This document shows positions 1 to 7,985 of a stretch of 64,000 nucleotides of DNA, piece after piece. A model generated the notes under the pieces. It was not told the DNA's origin, did no database searches, and worked only from the letters and a program-made list of their open reading frames with translations. This DNA is from Curvibacter sp. (lineage in GTDB: Bacteria > Pseudomonadota > Gammaproteobacteria > Burkholderiales > Burkholderiaceae_C). The position numbers and the translations under genes are program-made. Each line of letters starts with the position of its first letter. Positions within the stretch are counted from its first letter, which is position 1. The DNA is taken from positions 1 through 64,000 of the forward strand of contig REAW01000016.1 in the NCBI GenBank assembly GCA_004293725.1, read 5' to 3'.

Positions 1-1877
1 GCAAGAGCCTTGCACAGTTCAGTCTTGCCCACGCCCGTGGGGCCCAGGAACAAGAAAGAACCGGTGGGACGGTTCGGGTCCGACAGGCCCGAGCGTGAAC
101 GGCGGATGGCATTCGAAATTGCGGAGATGGCTTCTTGCTGTCCGACCACACGGTCGTGCAACTTGTCCTCCATTTGCAGCAGCTTGTCGCGTTCGCCCTG
201 CAGCATCTTGCTCACCGGAATGCCGGTGGCGCGGCTCACCACTTCGGCAATTTCGTCGGCGCCCACCATGGTGCGCAGCAGCTGGGTGCGGCCGCCATCT
301 TTGGCATCCTTGGTCTTGCCGGCCTCTTGGGCTTGCGCGTCTTTCAGACGCTTCTCCAAATCGGGGAGCTTGCCGTATTGCAGCTCGCCTGCTTTGTTGA
401 AGTCGCCTTTGTCGGTCAGCTCCTTGATTTGGAAGCGCAGTTTCTCCACCTCTTGCATGATGGTTTTGGAACCTTGGGCTTGGGCCTTCTCGGCCTTCCA
501 AAGCTCGTCCAGATCGGCGATTTCTTTTTGAAGCGCGGTGATTTCTTCGTTGATCAGCTCCAGACGTTTTTGCGAAGCTTCGTCTTTCTCGCGTTTCACT
601 GCTTCGCGCTCGATCTGCAGTTGTATCAAACGGCGATCTTTCTTGTCCATGACCTCGGGCTTGGAGTCCAGCTCAATTTTGATTTTGCTGGCCGCTTCGT
701 CAATCAGGTCGATAGCCTTGTCCGGCAAAAAGCGGTCGGTGATATAGCGATGGCTTAGCTCAGCCGCAGCCACAATGGCGGGGTCCGTGATCTGCACGCC
801 GTGGTGAGTTTCGTAACGTTCTTTCAGGCCGCGCAGAATGGCAATGGTGGCTTCCACCGTAGGCTCACCCACCAGAATCTTCTGGAAGCGGCGCTCTAGC
901 GCTGCGTCTTTTTCGATGTACTTGCGGTACTCGTCCAGCGTGGTGGCGCCCACGCAATGCAATTCACCACGGGCCAGTGCGGGCTTGAGCATGTTGCCGG
1001 CGTCCATGGCACCCTCGCCCTTGCCGGCGCCCACCATGGTGTGCAGTTCATCAATGAACACGATGGTCTGACCTTCATCCTTGGCCAGGTCTTTGAGCAC
1101 ATTTTTCAGGCGCTCTTCAAACTCGCCACGGAACTTGGCACCTGCGAGCAGCGCAGCCATGTCCAAGGAGAGCACGCGTTTGCCCTTCAGGGAATCAGGC
1201 ACAGCGCCGTCCACGATGCGCTGGGCCAAGCCTTCGACAATGGCCGTTTTACCGACACCGGGTTCGCCAATCAGAACAGGGTTGTTTTTGGTGCGGCGCT
1301 GGAGCACCTGAATGGCACGGCGGATTTCGTCATCGCGGCCAATCACCGGGTCCAACTTGCCCAGGCGGGCGCGTTCGGTCAGGTCGATGCAGTATTTCTT
1401 GAGCGACTCGCGCTGTTCTTCGGCATCGGCGCTGTCCACGGCCTGGCCGCCGCGCACGGCGTCGATGGCGGCTTCCAGGCTCTTGCGGGTCAGGCCACTG
1501 GCGCGGGCCAGATTACCAGCGTCACCCTTGTGGTCGGCCAAGGCCAGTAAAAACAACTCGCCGGCCACAAACTGGTCGCCCCGTTTGATGGACTCTTTTT
1601 CGGCGGCTTGCAACAGGCTCACCATGTCGCGGCCTACCGTGACTTGCTCATGGCCTTGAACCTGGGGCAGGCGTTTGATGGCGGCCTCTGCCGAGGCCAA
1701 CAAACCAGCCACATTGACACCGGCACGGTTCATCAATGCTTTGGGACCATCGTCCACTCGGATCATCGCCGCCAGCACATGCACTGGCTCGATGTAGGCG
1801 TTGTCGTTGGTCAGGGCCAGTGTCTGGGCCTCGCCCAAAGCTTCTTGAAATTTGGTGGTGAGTTTTTCGATGCGCAT
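1..1877 (-). CDS. clpB: ClpB disaggregase (C-terminal part beyond window edge)
   Basis: Hsp100 AAA+ chaperone that extracts polypeptides from aggregates together with DnaK/DnaJ/GrpE in the cytoplasm. Translating the minus strand from the ATG at 1877 gives about 625 residues of an expected ~860. It begins [10 protein letters not shown] and holds the Clp N-terminal repeats, the first Walker A motif (GEPGVGKT, near residue 205), Walker B and [16 protein letters not shown], and the long coiled-coil middle domain rich in Glu/Lys/Gln. The second Walker A ([10 protein letters not shown]) lies close to the window edge. The gene is cut by the edge, not truncated biologically as far as can be seen. A sigma-32-like promoter lies about 35 bases upstream of the start, which fits heat-shock control. 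Identification is very secure. Confidence 0.97.
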   Translation of the reverse strand, partial: MRIEKLTTKFQEALGEAQTLALTNDNAYIEPVHVLAAMIRVDDGPKALMNRAGVNVAGLLASAEAAIKRLPQVQGHEQVTVGRDMVSLLQAAEKESIKRGDQFVAGELFLLALADHKGDAGNLARASGLTRKSLEAAIDAVRGGQAVDSADAEEQRESLKKYCIDLTERARLGKLDPVIGRDDEIRRAIQVLQRRTKNNPVLIGEPGVGKTAIVEGLAQRIVDGAVPDSLKGKRVLSLDMAALLAGAKFRGEFEERLKNVLKDLAKDEGQTIVFIDELHTMVGAGKGEGAMDAGNMLKPALARGELHCVGATTLDEYRKYIEKDAALERRFQKILVGEPTVEATIAILRGLKERYETHHGVQITDPAIVAAAELSHRYITDRFLPDKAIDLIDEAASKIKIELDSKPEVMDKKDRRLIQLQIEREAVKREKDEASQKRLELINEEITALQKEIADLDELWKAEKAQAQGSKTIMQEVEKLRFQIKELTDKGDFNKAGELQYGKLPDLEKRLKDAQAQEAGKTKDAKDGGRTQLLRTMVGADEIAEVVSRATGIPVSKMLQGERDKLLQMEDKLHDRVVGQQEAISAISNAIRRSRSGLSDPNRPTGSFLFLGPTGVGKTELCKAL

Positions 1878-1911
1878 TGCTGCTCCCGCGACGGTTTATG
1901 GAATGACTACC

Positions 1912-1940
1912 AGCTTGGGGCCATGGTGCCCCAATTCAAG
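1912..1940 (-). promoter_or_regulatory. sigma-32-type heat-shock promoter of clpB
   Basis: On the minus strand CTTGAA (1935-1940) is followed after 14 bases by CCCCAAGCT (1912-1920), close to the RpoH consensus CTTGAA-N13/14-CCCCATnT. The predicted start of transcription lies about 25-30 bases before the clpB ATG. Heat-shock control of clpB is established in other proteobacteria. The assignment here is by sequence match only. Confidence 0.65.
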
Positions 1941-1977
1941 CCCCGCAGGTGTGCGCCAGCGAACATTGGCAGGCTGT

Positions 1978-1991
1978 TTGATCTACATCAA
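1978..1991. promoter_or_regulatory. FNR/Anr-type palindrome
   Basis: TTGAT-CTAC-ATCAA is a perfect match to the FNR/Anr consensus TTGAT-N4-ATCAA, with one further complementary T/A pair outside. It lies about 80 bases upstream of the predicted clpB transcription start and just past the 3' end of the large fusion gene. Binding by an FNR-family regulator is inferred. A chance palindrome cannot be excluded. Confidence 0.45.
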
Positions 1992-2021
1992 ACGCATCCC
2001 CACGGTGTCCGTGCCCGCCGT

Positions 2022-5000
2022 TCAGGCCAAGGTCCACTCGGTCACCCACAGGTCGGGCCTGGCCACATCAAATCGGCGCAGGGTAAAGCTGGAGCGCAGC
2101 CGCTGGTCGCCTCTGGCCGATGGCTCCAATTCGCATTCCAGCCAGCCATCGCCATTCCAGGCCTGTGCGTCTATCTGCGCGCTCCCGCCAGCCAATGGCA
2201 CGGTCTCGTGCGCCAGCACGTCGCTGGCGGCTACGTTGGCAAAGCGCAGTGGCGCGTGCAGCGGCGGCGCAACCAGCGCGTAGGCCGTGACCGGGCTGTG
2301 GCTGAAGCGGATGGTGGCACTGGCTGCGCAGTGGTAGTCGCCCGACAGGAAAACAACATTGCGGATACGCTGATCGGCAATAAAGTTCAGCACGCGCTGG
2401 CGGTCGCGTTCTGCGAACTGCCAGTTGTCAGTGGACCGCGGAGAGGGCCAACCCAAGCCCTGCACCAACCCCGGCGCAAGCACCGATCCGGTGGCAATGA
2501 ATTTGGGATGCGTACCCAGCGCTTCCTCCTGCAGCAACCAGGCTTCCAGCACTGGCCACTGGCCGGGTTCCAGTATGTGGCGCCTCGGGCCCAAAGCGCG
2601 GTTGCGGTGCACACGGGTGTTGAGTGACAAAAATGCTGCCCCCTTGTAGGAAATCGCCGCGTCATGTCCCTGCGGCCCCAGCGGTGCGGGACCATGCGCA
2701 CGCTGGAATGCGGCATAGGCGCTCAGCGCATTGCGCGTGAGCACGGCACGCGGGGTGCCAAGGCGTTCGTCATCCCGGCTCCAGTTGTCGGCAATTTCAT
2801 GGTCGTCCATGGCCATGTATAGCGGCAAACTACGCGCCAGTTGCCGAAAGCCTGCTGAGCAAAATGCCTCGCGGTAGCGTGGCAGTAGCGATTCGATGGG
2901 TGAGCTGCTGGAGGCCAAACCCGCGCGCGCATCCGCATAAATCTGGTCGCCCAGCATCCACATGAACGAGGCTGGCACTTGGCGCTGTCGCGCCGCCAGC
3001 TGTTGCAAGGTGTGGTCACTGCGGGCGGCCTCCAGCTCGGTAATGCCGGGGTGACGACAGGTAGCCGCTACAAAGCGCAGAGCGGCCTGCGGGGTCAGCA
3101 ACTGGCCGTGCAGGCGCAGCACACAATCGCGCATCCAGCGCAGGCTTCGGCGCTGCCGCGACAGCGTACCGGGCTGCGCACGCAAGGCCACGGCGCGTTG
3201 TTCGCGCACTAGCGCGGCCAGTGGCCGCAGCAGGGCCACGGCATCTTCCAGCGTCAGGTCCAACGGCAGGGACTGCAACACCCCATGGCCCACCGCGTGG
3301 GGCACGGCTCTCGCTGTGGGCGCGTGCTCCAAGCCTGCGGCGCCCTGTCCCTGCGCCAGGGTTTGCCAGTAGTGCGCATTCGCGGCCTCAGCCGATGAAG
3401 GCACCGCCGGCACCGGGCTACGCCCAGCACTGTGGGCCACGTCCGCTACCGTAACCGGTGCGCCCCAAACCTCGGGCCAATGCAGCGCTTGGGATGCGCC
3501 ATCGGCGGGTGCATCGGCGGCAATGCGGTGCAGACTCACCATGGCTACGGTAATGGCGCCCTGCCAATCGGCCGGAACACGCAGATCAGCAACGGCATAC
3601 ACAATGCTCTGATCGGGTGCGGCATCTTGCGCCACGCCCACCAGGCCTTCAAGCGGGCTGCTGACCAAGGCCCAGGCTTGCACCCGGCGCTGGCGCCCTA
3701 CCGACAGCAGCGTCATGGCGGCCACGGCGATATCGGCCTGGGAGTTGTCGACCTCCATCCAGACCCGCAGCAACGTCTCATCACCTTCACGGCGCACCCA
3801 CCCCGCCAGCGGCCCGGTACGCGGCAGCCGTGCACGCAGGCGGTTTTGAGCCATCGGTTCGGGCAAGTTGGCAGCTTGGGCTTGGTTGAAAAAGTCCACG
3901 ACCTCAGAAAAAATGACTTCAGGCGCATGCTTACCGATAGTGCAATCGAAATGTGCATGCTCGGGCGCCACCAAAAAGCGGTCCAGCTTGGTCGCCAAGC
4001 GCTGTCCGCCAAAGGCACGGCTGAACTGGCGCTGCGTCTCGAGGAGCGACTCTTTGTCAAACAGTACGTTGTCCGCTCCATGCAACAGCATGACCGGCAT
4101 GCCCAAATAGCGCCGCACGTTTTCGTCGGTTACATAGATGTTCTGTCCGTCGGCATCCACCAAATGTTCGTACTCCACGCACTTTGCGCCGTGCAAGAAG
4201 ACACCCAAATTGGTACGGCCAAAGTATTGGTCCAGCTTGTCGTGGGTTCCAGGACGACCGGGCTGGCTTTCGATAAGCTGGTCATGGCGAAACAAGCGAC
4301 TCAGAAAGCCAGCCATACGCTTGCACGACGTGCTGTCGGGCTGGTGCACGCGCAGGTCGTGTTCGTGCGGACAGCGCTCCGCTTCGTCGTAATGAAAGCT
4401 GGCAAACAACCGGTCCATGAGCGCGTGCAGTCCATCGGCTTGGGCCGTACCAGCCGCAAAATTCACGTACTCCAAGCCCAGCGCATTCACCATGAGCGAG
4501 GCCACCTGCAGGCGCATTTGGGCGGTGGTGGAGCCAATCACATAGGGCTGAAACTGCGAGAACAACACAGCGGCGACTTTAGGCTTGCCCACTTCATGCA
4601 CCAGGTGGCCGCCCAGGAGCGCCATGGCGGTAGACGCTGACCCCACGCAATGGCTGAACACACTGAGCTGGCCCGGCAATAACTCAGGCTCGCAGCGCTC
4701 GGTCTGCAAAATGGAAAGCACGTGGTTCACCGCCGCTGGCAGGTCGCAGGCACCTATGTCATCCATGCTGGAAAGCCGCGCCGACGCACGCAAAAGGGGA
4801 CTAACCCGGTACTCCAGCAACCACACGTCCCAACCCTGCGCGTACAGCATGGCAGCCAGGGCACATTCCCCTAGCTCCTCGGCCACAAAGGGCAAAGTGT
4901 TTTGCGCAAAGCCATTGAGCAAGATGATGGATTTGAAGCGCCGCAGACCTTGCGGGGTCACGCTGGACTGCACCTGTGGCTGGGCATAGCGCACCAGGCC

Positions 5001-7955
5001 AATGCGGATGGTTTCCGTTGTCGGGTCCGCCGCATCTTTTCCCGCCCGTAGCGCAACGGTGAGGCACTCTGGTGCCTGGGGTGTCACTATCAAGCCATTG
5101 GGCAGGCGGATGGGCGGAAACTGGTCTGAGGTGAGTTCAAAGTCGCCGTTGTCGGGTGTGGTAGCCGGGTCCGTGGCAGGCAAATCAGCCTTGTAGTCCG
5201 GCAAGCGGAAGTCCAACATGCGGCTGCTCACCACATAACGCAGTACCGTGAGTGGGTAAGTGAGGAAAGCGGCCAGCGCGTTGACCGTGTCCGGCCCGGG
5301 TGTCATTTGGGGCGCAATACGACGCACCATCTCGGGCACATCCATCGTCAGGCGACCTGTTGCCAGCACACGCCCGCCTTTGGCCTGCATCAGGCTGACA
5401 TCCAGTTGGGTCAGCTCGTCCCACACACTGCGGCGCTGTGGCGCCGGCCAGCCGCCGTGCAGCCATTTCTTGCGTGCCCAGCCCCACAGTTCATGCCAGC
5501 TCATGGCCGGCTGGATCAGCTTGCTGCCTTGCATGTACCAGCTGCGCTCGCCATCACTCAGCGTGAGCCGGTAGTCAAATGTGCGTGCGGCGCTGGCATG
5601 CCACAAAAGCTTGAGACCGTCCCACACAATATTGCCGCCTGCTTTCGTGTCTTCTTCCTTCGCCTCCTTCGGGCGCGTACCGTCGGGGTACCAACGTGTA
5701 ATTCCGTAAGTCAGTCCGGCGCGCAGGGCTCGGGAAGCTCGGGAGAACAATCCATCGTGCACAGCACGAAAAAGTTGCACGGTGCCCCCCGTAACTTGCA
5801 GCACAGTAGACGCACCCAACCCTGTGTCAATGACCAAACGCGAAGCAGTGAGACTGCGCGCGGTAGCGGTCCCTGGCATAGCCTGCAAGGTGTGACTGGG
5901 GTCTTGCCATAGGCGGGTCCAGTCGGCCACATCCATCTCCAGAAACAACGCGGCGGGGCACGGAGTAGCTTCGCCGCCCCGGGGCCACCAAAGCGGCAAC
6001 ACTACGTCTGGCTTGGCCTGCAAAGGACCACGCAACACCTCGGCGAGAACTGCGCCACGCGCTGCGTTGGGCTCGGCTTTCACCATGGGAGCCACCGGCG
6101 GGTGCGGTGGCAAGACGTGTGTTGGCACAGGTTGCACTGGTATGTCTGCCAACAACAGTCGACACGCACGCTCCGCCAGAGCGGTAATGGTCAGCAAAGG
6201 ATTTACGCCCAGAGAGGTGGGAATGACCGATCCATCGACTACCACCAATCCCGTGTGTACACGTCCATCGGGCATAAAGACTTGGCCCTGGTGGTTCACT
6301 ACGCCTTGCGCTGGTGAGGCACCCATGCGGCACCCCCCGAGCGGGTGCACAGTGATCCAACTGGTTTGGGCCTTGGGGCCACTGAGCACACTCGCAATTT
6401 TGTCTGGCAACACGCCGCTGGCCGGATTGGGCAAAAATTCAGCGCCCACGTCTTCCACACTGGCGGCACGACTGCGGTGCAGCCCAGGCGCAGCGTCGAC
6501 AGCTCCACTACCCCACGACCAGGCTATCCGCGACTGGGGCTTGACCAGCTGAGCCTGCCCTGCTGCGCTGTCGTGGCCCATGCCCAGCATGACCAAGCTG
6601 CGCGCTGTGCGCTGCGGGTCTGCCACTAGCGGGTCTTGCCTGCCGGTGTGGCGCAGGCCAAAACGGGCCAGTTGGGGCAAGACTCCCAGCGTGGCGAGAG
6701 CCTCACCCACAATGGGTGCAAGCATGCCGGGAATACCACCGTCTTGCGTGACTGTGCTTTGGGTGTGGTCCAACGCGTCGTGAAATCGGATCACGGCGCT
6801 GATGGTGGGCCCAACCTTGTCGGCGGCTTCGCGTTGGGCACCACTGCCCTCGCCCAAGGCGTTAGCGGTATCCTGCATGTCATAGGCTGCGCTAAGGTCG
6901 TCACCGTTGGCAGAAATACCCTTGCCCAACCAGCTATGTGCGACGGGCAAGCCATGCATTTGGGAGCGCAAAAGGATCTCGCTAGAACCCAGGGTGCCAG
7001 CGCTAAGGACGACACGTCCGCAGCGAACCACAAACTCATACGCTCCGTTGAGTGCGCCCTCAGGGGCTCCAAACGATTGCTCCCAGGTTCCGCGCTCAGT
7101 TGTGCGTACACAGTACACCGCCCAGTCGCGCCCGGGGTGCGCAATATCGGGCTTGTGCAGCACATAGAGGACGCTCACCCCCGTATACATGCGCGCCCCG
7201 GCTTGTGCGGCCCGTGGCAGGTAGGTTTTGTCGAGGCTGAGCTTGGCGTTGTGGTTGCACCCCGAACAACAGTCGCCACAGCCTACGCAGGCGTCACGCG
7301 GGCCTAGTGACAGAGGTGCGTCCGCCCTAAACTCAATAGCGAGTGGTACGTCTTCAGTGGTGACTTTGATGCGGGCATTGGCAAACCGGTCGGACGCGGC
7401 TTGGCCAATCTCTTGCATTCGCTGGTACTTGGCAGTGTCTTGCGGCACGCAGGCGGGGGAGTCTCGTTGCGCCTGAGACGACTGCACTTCCAGCCCCTGC
7501 GCTGCCTTTTCGAAGTCGGCATCGAGTGAAGCGTTGCGCACCGCTGCGGGCCATGCTTCCTGCTGGAAAACGCGCGAATCCGGACGCAGCGCAACGGCGG
7601 CATTGATCAAGCTTCCGCCACCGAGACCATTCCCCACTAGTGCACTGGCCCGTGTGCCCACGCGAAAGTCAAACAAGGCGTCTTCGTAGCCAATGGCAGT
7701 TGGCCCTTGCCCACGTTCAAGGTTGCCGCCTACTTCTGCTCTCACAAAACCGCCGAACTGCCCGAGGTCGGTGGGAAACTCCCCCGCAAGGTACTCTGCG
7801 CCGCGCTCCAGCACGGCCACGCTTTGGCCATGCTCTGCAAAGCGCAACGCGGCTACAGAGCCGCCATATCCCGAACCCACCACCAGCACTTCAGGCGCGT
7901 AGCCTTGTTGGGTATTGCCAATGAGTTGCTCCACACCGTGTGACAGCCAGTGCAT
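2022..7955 (-). CDS. GMC oxidoreductase / alpha-beta hydrolase / PhoD-like phosphatase fusion (1977 aa)
   Basis: A single uninterrupted frame joins three enzymes. Residues ~1-610 are a cholesterol-oxidase-type GMC flavoprotein: FAD-binding GxGxxG at G27-G29-G32, a Cys cluster (CVGCGDCCSGC) around residue 240, and the C-terminal VHPLGGCRMG and GVNPLLTITA motifs near 537-600. Residues ~610-1010 are a linker domain without an obvious enzyme motif. Residues ~1010-1390 form an alpha/beta hydrolase whose nucleophile elbow is S-H-C1103-V-G, with the likely acid in LLHGADNV and the base in EHAHFDC. Residues ~1430-1977 are a PhoD/metallophosphatase-like domain with LGDQIYADA (~1668), MDDHEIADNW (~1715) and SGDYHCAA (~1872). 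The start has GGGGAGG seven bases upstream. No signal peptide is evident. It lies 30 bases after the EAL gene and is probably co-transcribed with it. The substrate is unknown; sterol or other lipid chemistry is only a guess from the GMC family. Confidence 0.88.
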   Translation of the reverse strand: MHWLSHGVEQLIGNTQQGYAPEVLVVGSGYGGSVAALRFAEHGQSVAVLERGAEYLAGEFPTDLGQFGGFVRAEVGGNLERGQGPTAIGYEDALFDFRVGTRASALVGNGLGGGSLINAAVALRPDSRVFQQEAWPAAVRNASLDADFEKAAQGLEVQSSQAQRDSPACVPQDTAKYQRMQEIGQAASDRFANARIKVTTEDVPLAIEFRADAPLSLGPRDACVGCGDCCSGCNHNAKLSLDKTYLPRAAQAGARMYTGVSVLYVLHKPDIAHPGRDWAVYCVRTTERGTWEQSFGAPEGALNGAYEFVVRCGRVVLSAGTLGSSEILLRSQMHGLPVAHSWLGKGISANGDDLSAAYDMQDTANALGEGSGAQREAADKVGPTISAVIRFHDALDHTQSTVTQDGGIPGMLAPIVGEALATLGVLPQLARFGLRHTGRQDPLVADPQRTARSLVMLGMGHDSAAGQAQLVKPQSRIAWSWGSGAVDAAPGLHRSRAASVEDVGAEFLPNPASGVLPDKIASVLSGPKAQTSWITVHPLGGCRMGASPAQGVVNHQGQVFMPDGRVHTGLVVVDGSVIPTSLGVNPLLTITALAERACRLLLADIPVQPVPTHVLPPHPPVAPMVKAEPNAARGAVLAEVLRGPLQAKPDVVLPLWWPRGGEATPCPAALFLEMDVADWTRLWQDPSHTLQAMPGTATARSLTASRLVIDTGLGASTVLQVTGGTVQLFRAVHDGLFSRASRALRAGLTYGITRWYPDGTRPKEAKEEDTKAGGNIVWDGLKLLWHASAARTFDYRLTLSDGERSWYMQGSKLIQPAMSWHELWGWARKKWLHGGWPAPQRRSVWDELTQLDVSLMQAKGGRVLATGRLTMDVPEMVRRIAPQMTPGPDTVNALAAFLTYPLTVLRYVVSSRMLDFRLPDYKADLPATDPATTPDNGDFELTSDQFPPIRLPNGLIVTPQAPECLTVALRAGKDAADPTTETIRIGLVRYAQPQVQSSVTPQGLRRFKSIILLNGFAQNTLPFVAEELGECALAAMLYAQGWDVWLLEYRVSPLLRASARLSSMDDIGACDLPAAVNHVLSILQTERCEPELLPGQLSVFSHCVGSASTAMALLGGHLVHEVGKPKVAAVLFSQFQPYVIGSTTAQMRLQVASLMVNALGLEYVNFAAGTAQADGLHALMDRLFASFHYDEAERCPHEHDLRVHQPDSTSCKRMAGFLSRLFRHDQLIESQPGRPGTHDKLDQYFGRTNLGVFLHGAKCVEYEHLVDADGQNIYVTDENVRRYLGMPVMLLHGADNVLFDKESLLETQRQFSRAFGGQRLATKLDRFLVAPEHAHFDCTIGKHAPEVIFSEVVDFFNQAQAANLPEPMAQNRLRARLPRTGPLAGWVRREGDETLLRVWMEVDNSQADIAVAAMTLLSVGRQRRVQAWALVSSPLEGLVGVAQDAAPDQSIVYAVADLRVPADWQGAITVAMVSLHRIAADAPADGASQALHWPEVWGAPVTVADVAHSAGRSPVPAVPSSAEAANAHYWQTLAQGQGAAGLEHAPTARAVPHAVGHGVLQSLPLDLTLEDAVALLRPLAALVREQRAVALRAQPGTLSRQRRSLRWMRDCVLRLHGQLLTPQAALRFVAATCRHPGITELEAARSDHTLQQLAARQRQVPASFMWMLGDQIYADARAGLASSSSPIESLLPRYREAFCSAGFRQLARSLPLYMAMDDHEIADNWSRDDERLGTPRAVLTRNALSAYAAFQRAHGPAPLGPQGHDAAISYKGAAFLSLNTRVHRNRALGPRRHILEPGQWPVLEAWLLQEEALGTHPKFIATGSVLAPGLVQGLGWPSPRSTDNWQFAERDRQRVLNFIADQRIRNVVFLSGDYHCAASATIRFSHSPVTAYALVAPPLHAPLRFANVAASDVLAHETVPLAGGSAQIDAQAWNGDGWLECELEPSARGDQRLRSSFTLRRFDVARPDLWVTEWTLA

Positions 7956-7985
7956 AGCGAATCCTCCCCTGATTAAAGAACCAAC

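Noticed and set aside
1608-2627. Long plus-strand open frame of 339 codons spanning the clpB/fusion-gene boundary
   Set aside because: It is antisense to clear coding sequence of clpB and the fusion gene, has no recognisable domain, and such frames are common opposite GC-rich genes.
3432-4640. Plus-strand frame of 402 codons inside the fusion gene
   Set aside because: It is the antisense shadow of the fusion gene's hydrolase and C-terminal region, His/Gln-rich in the manner of such shadows, with no family motif.
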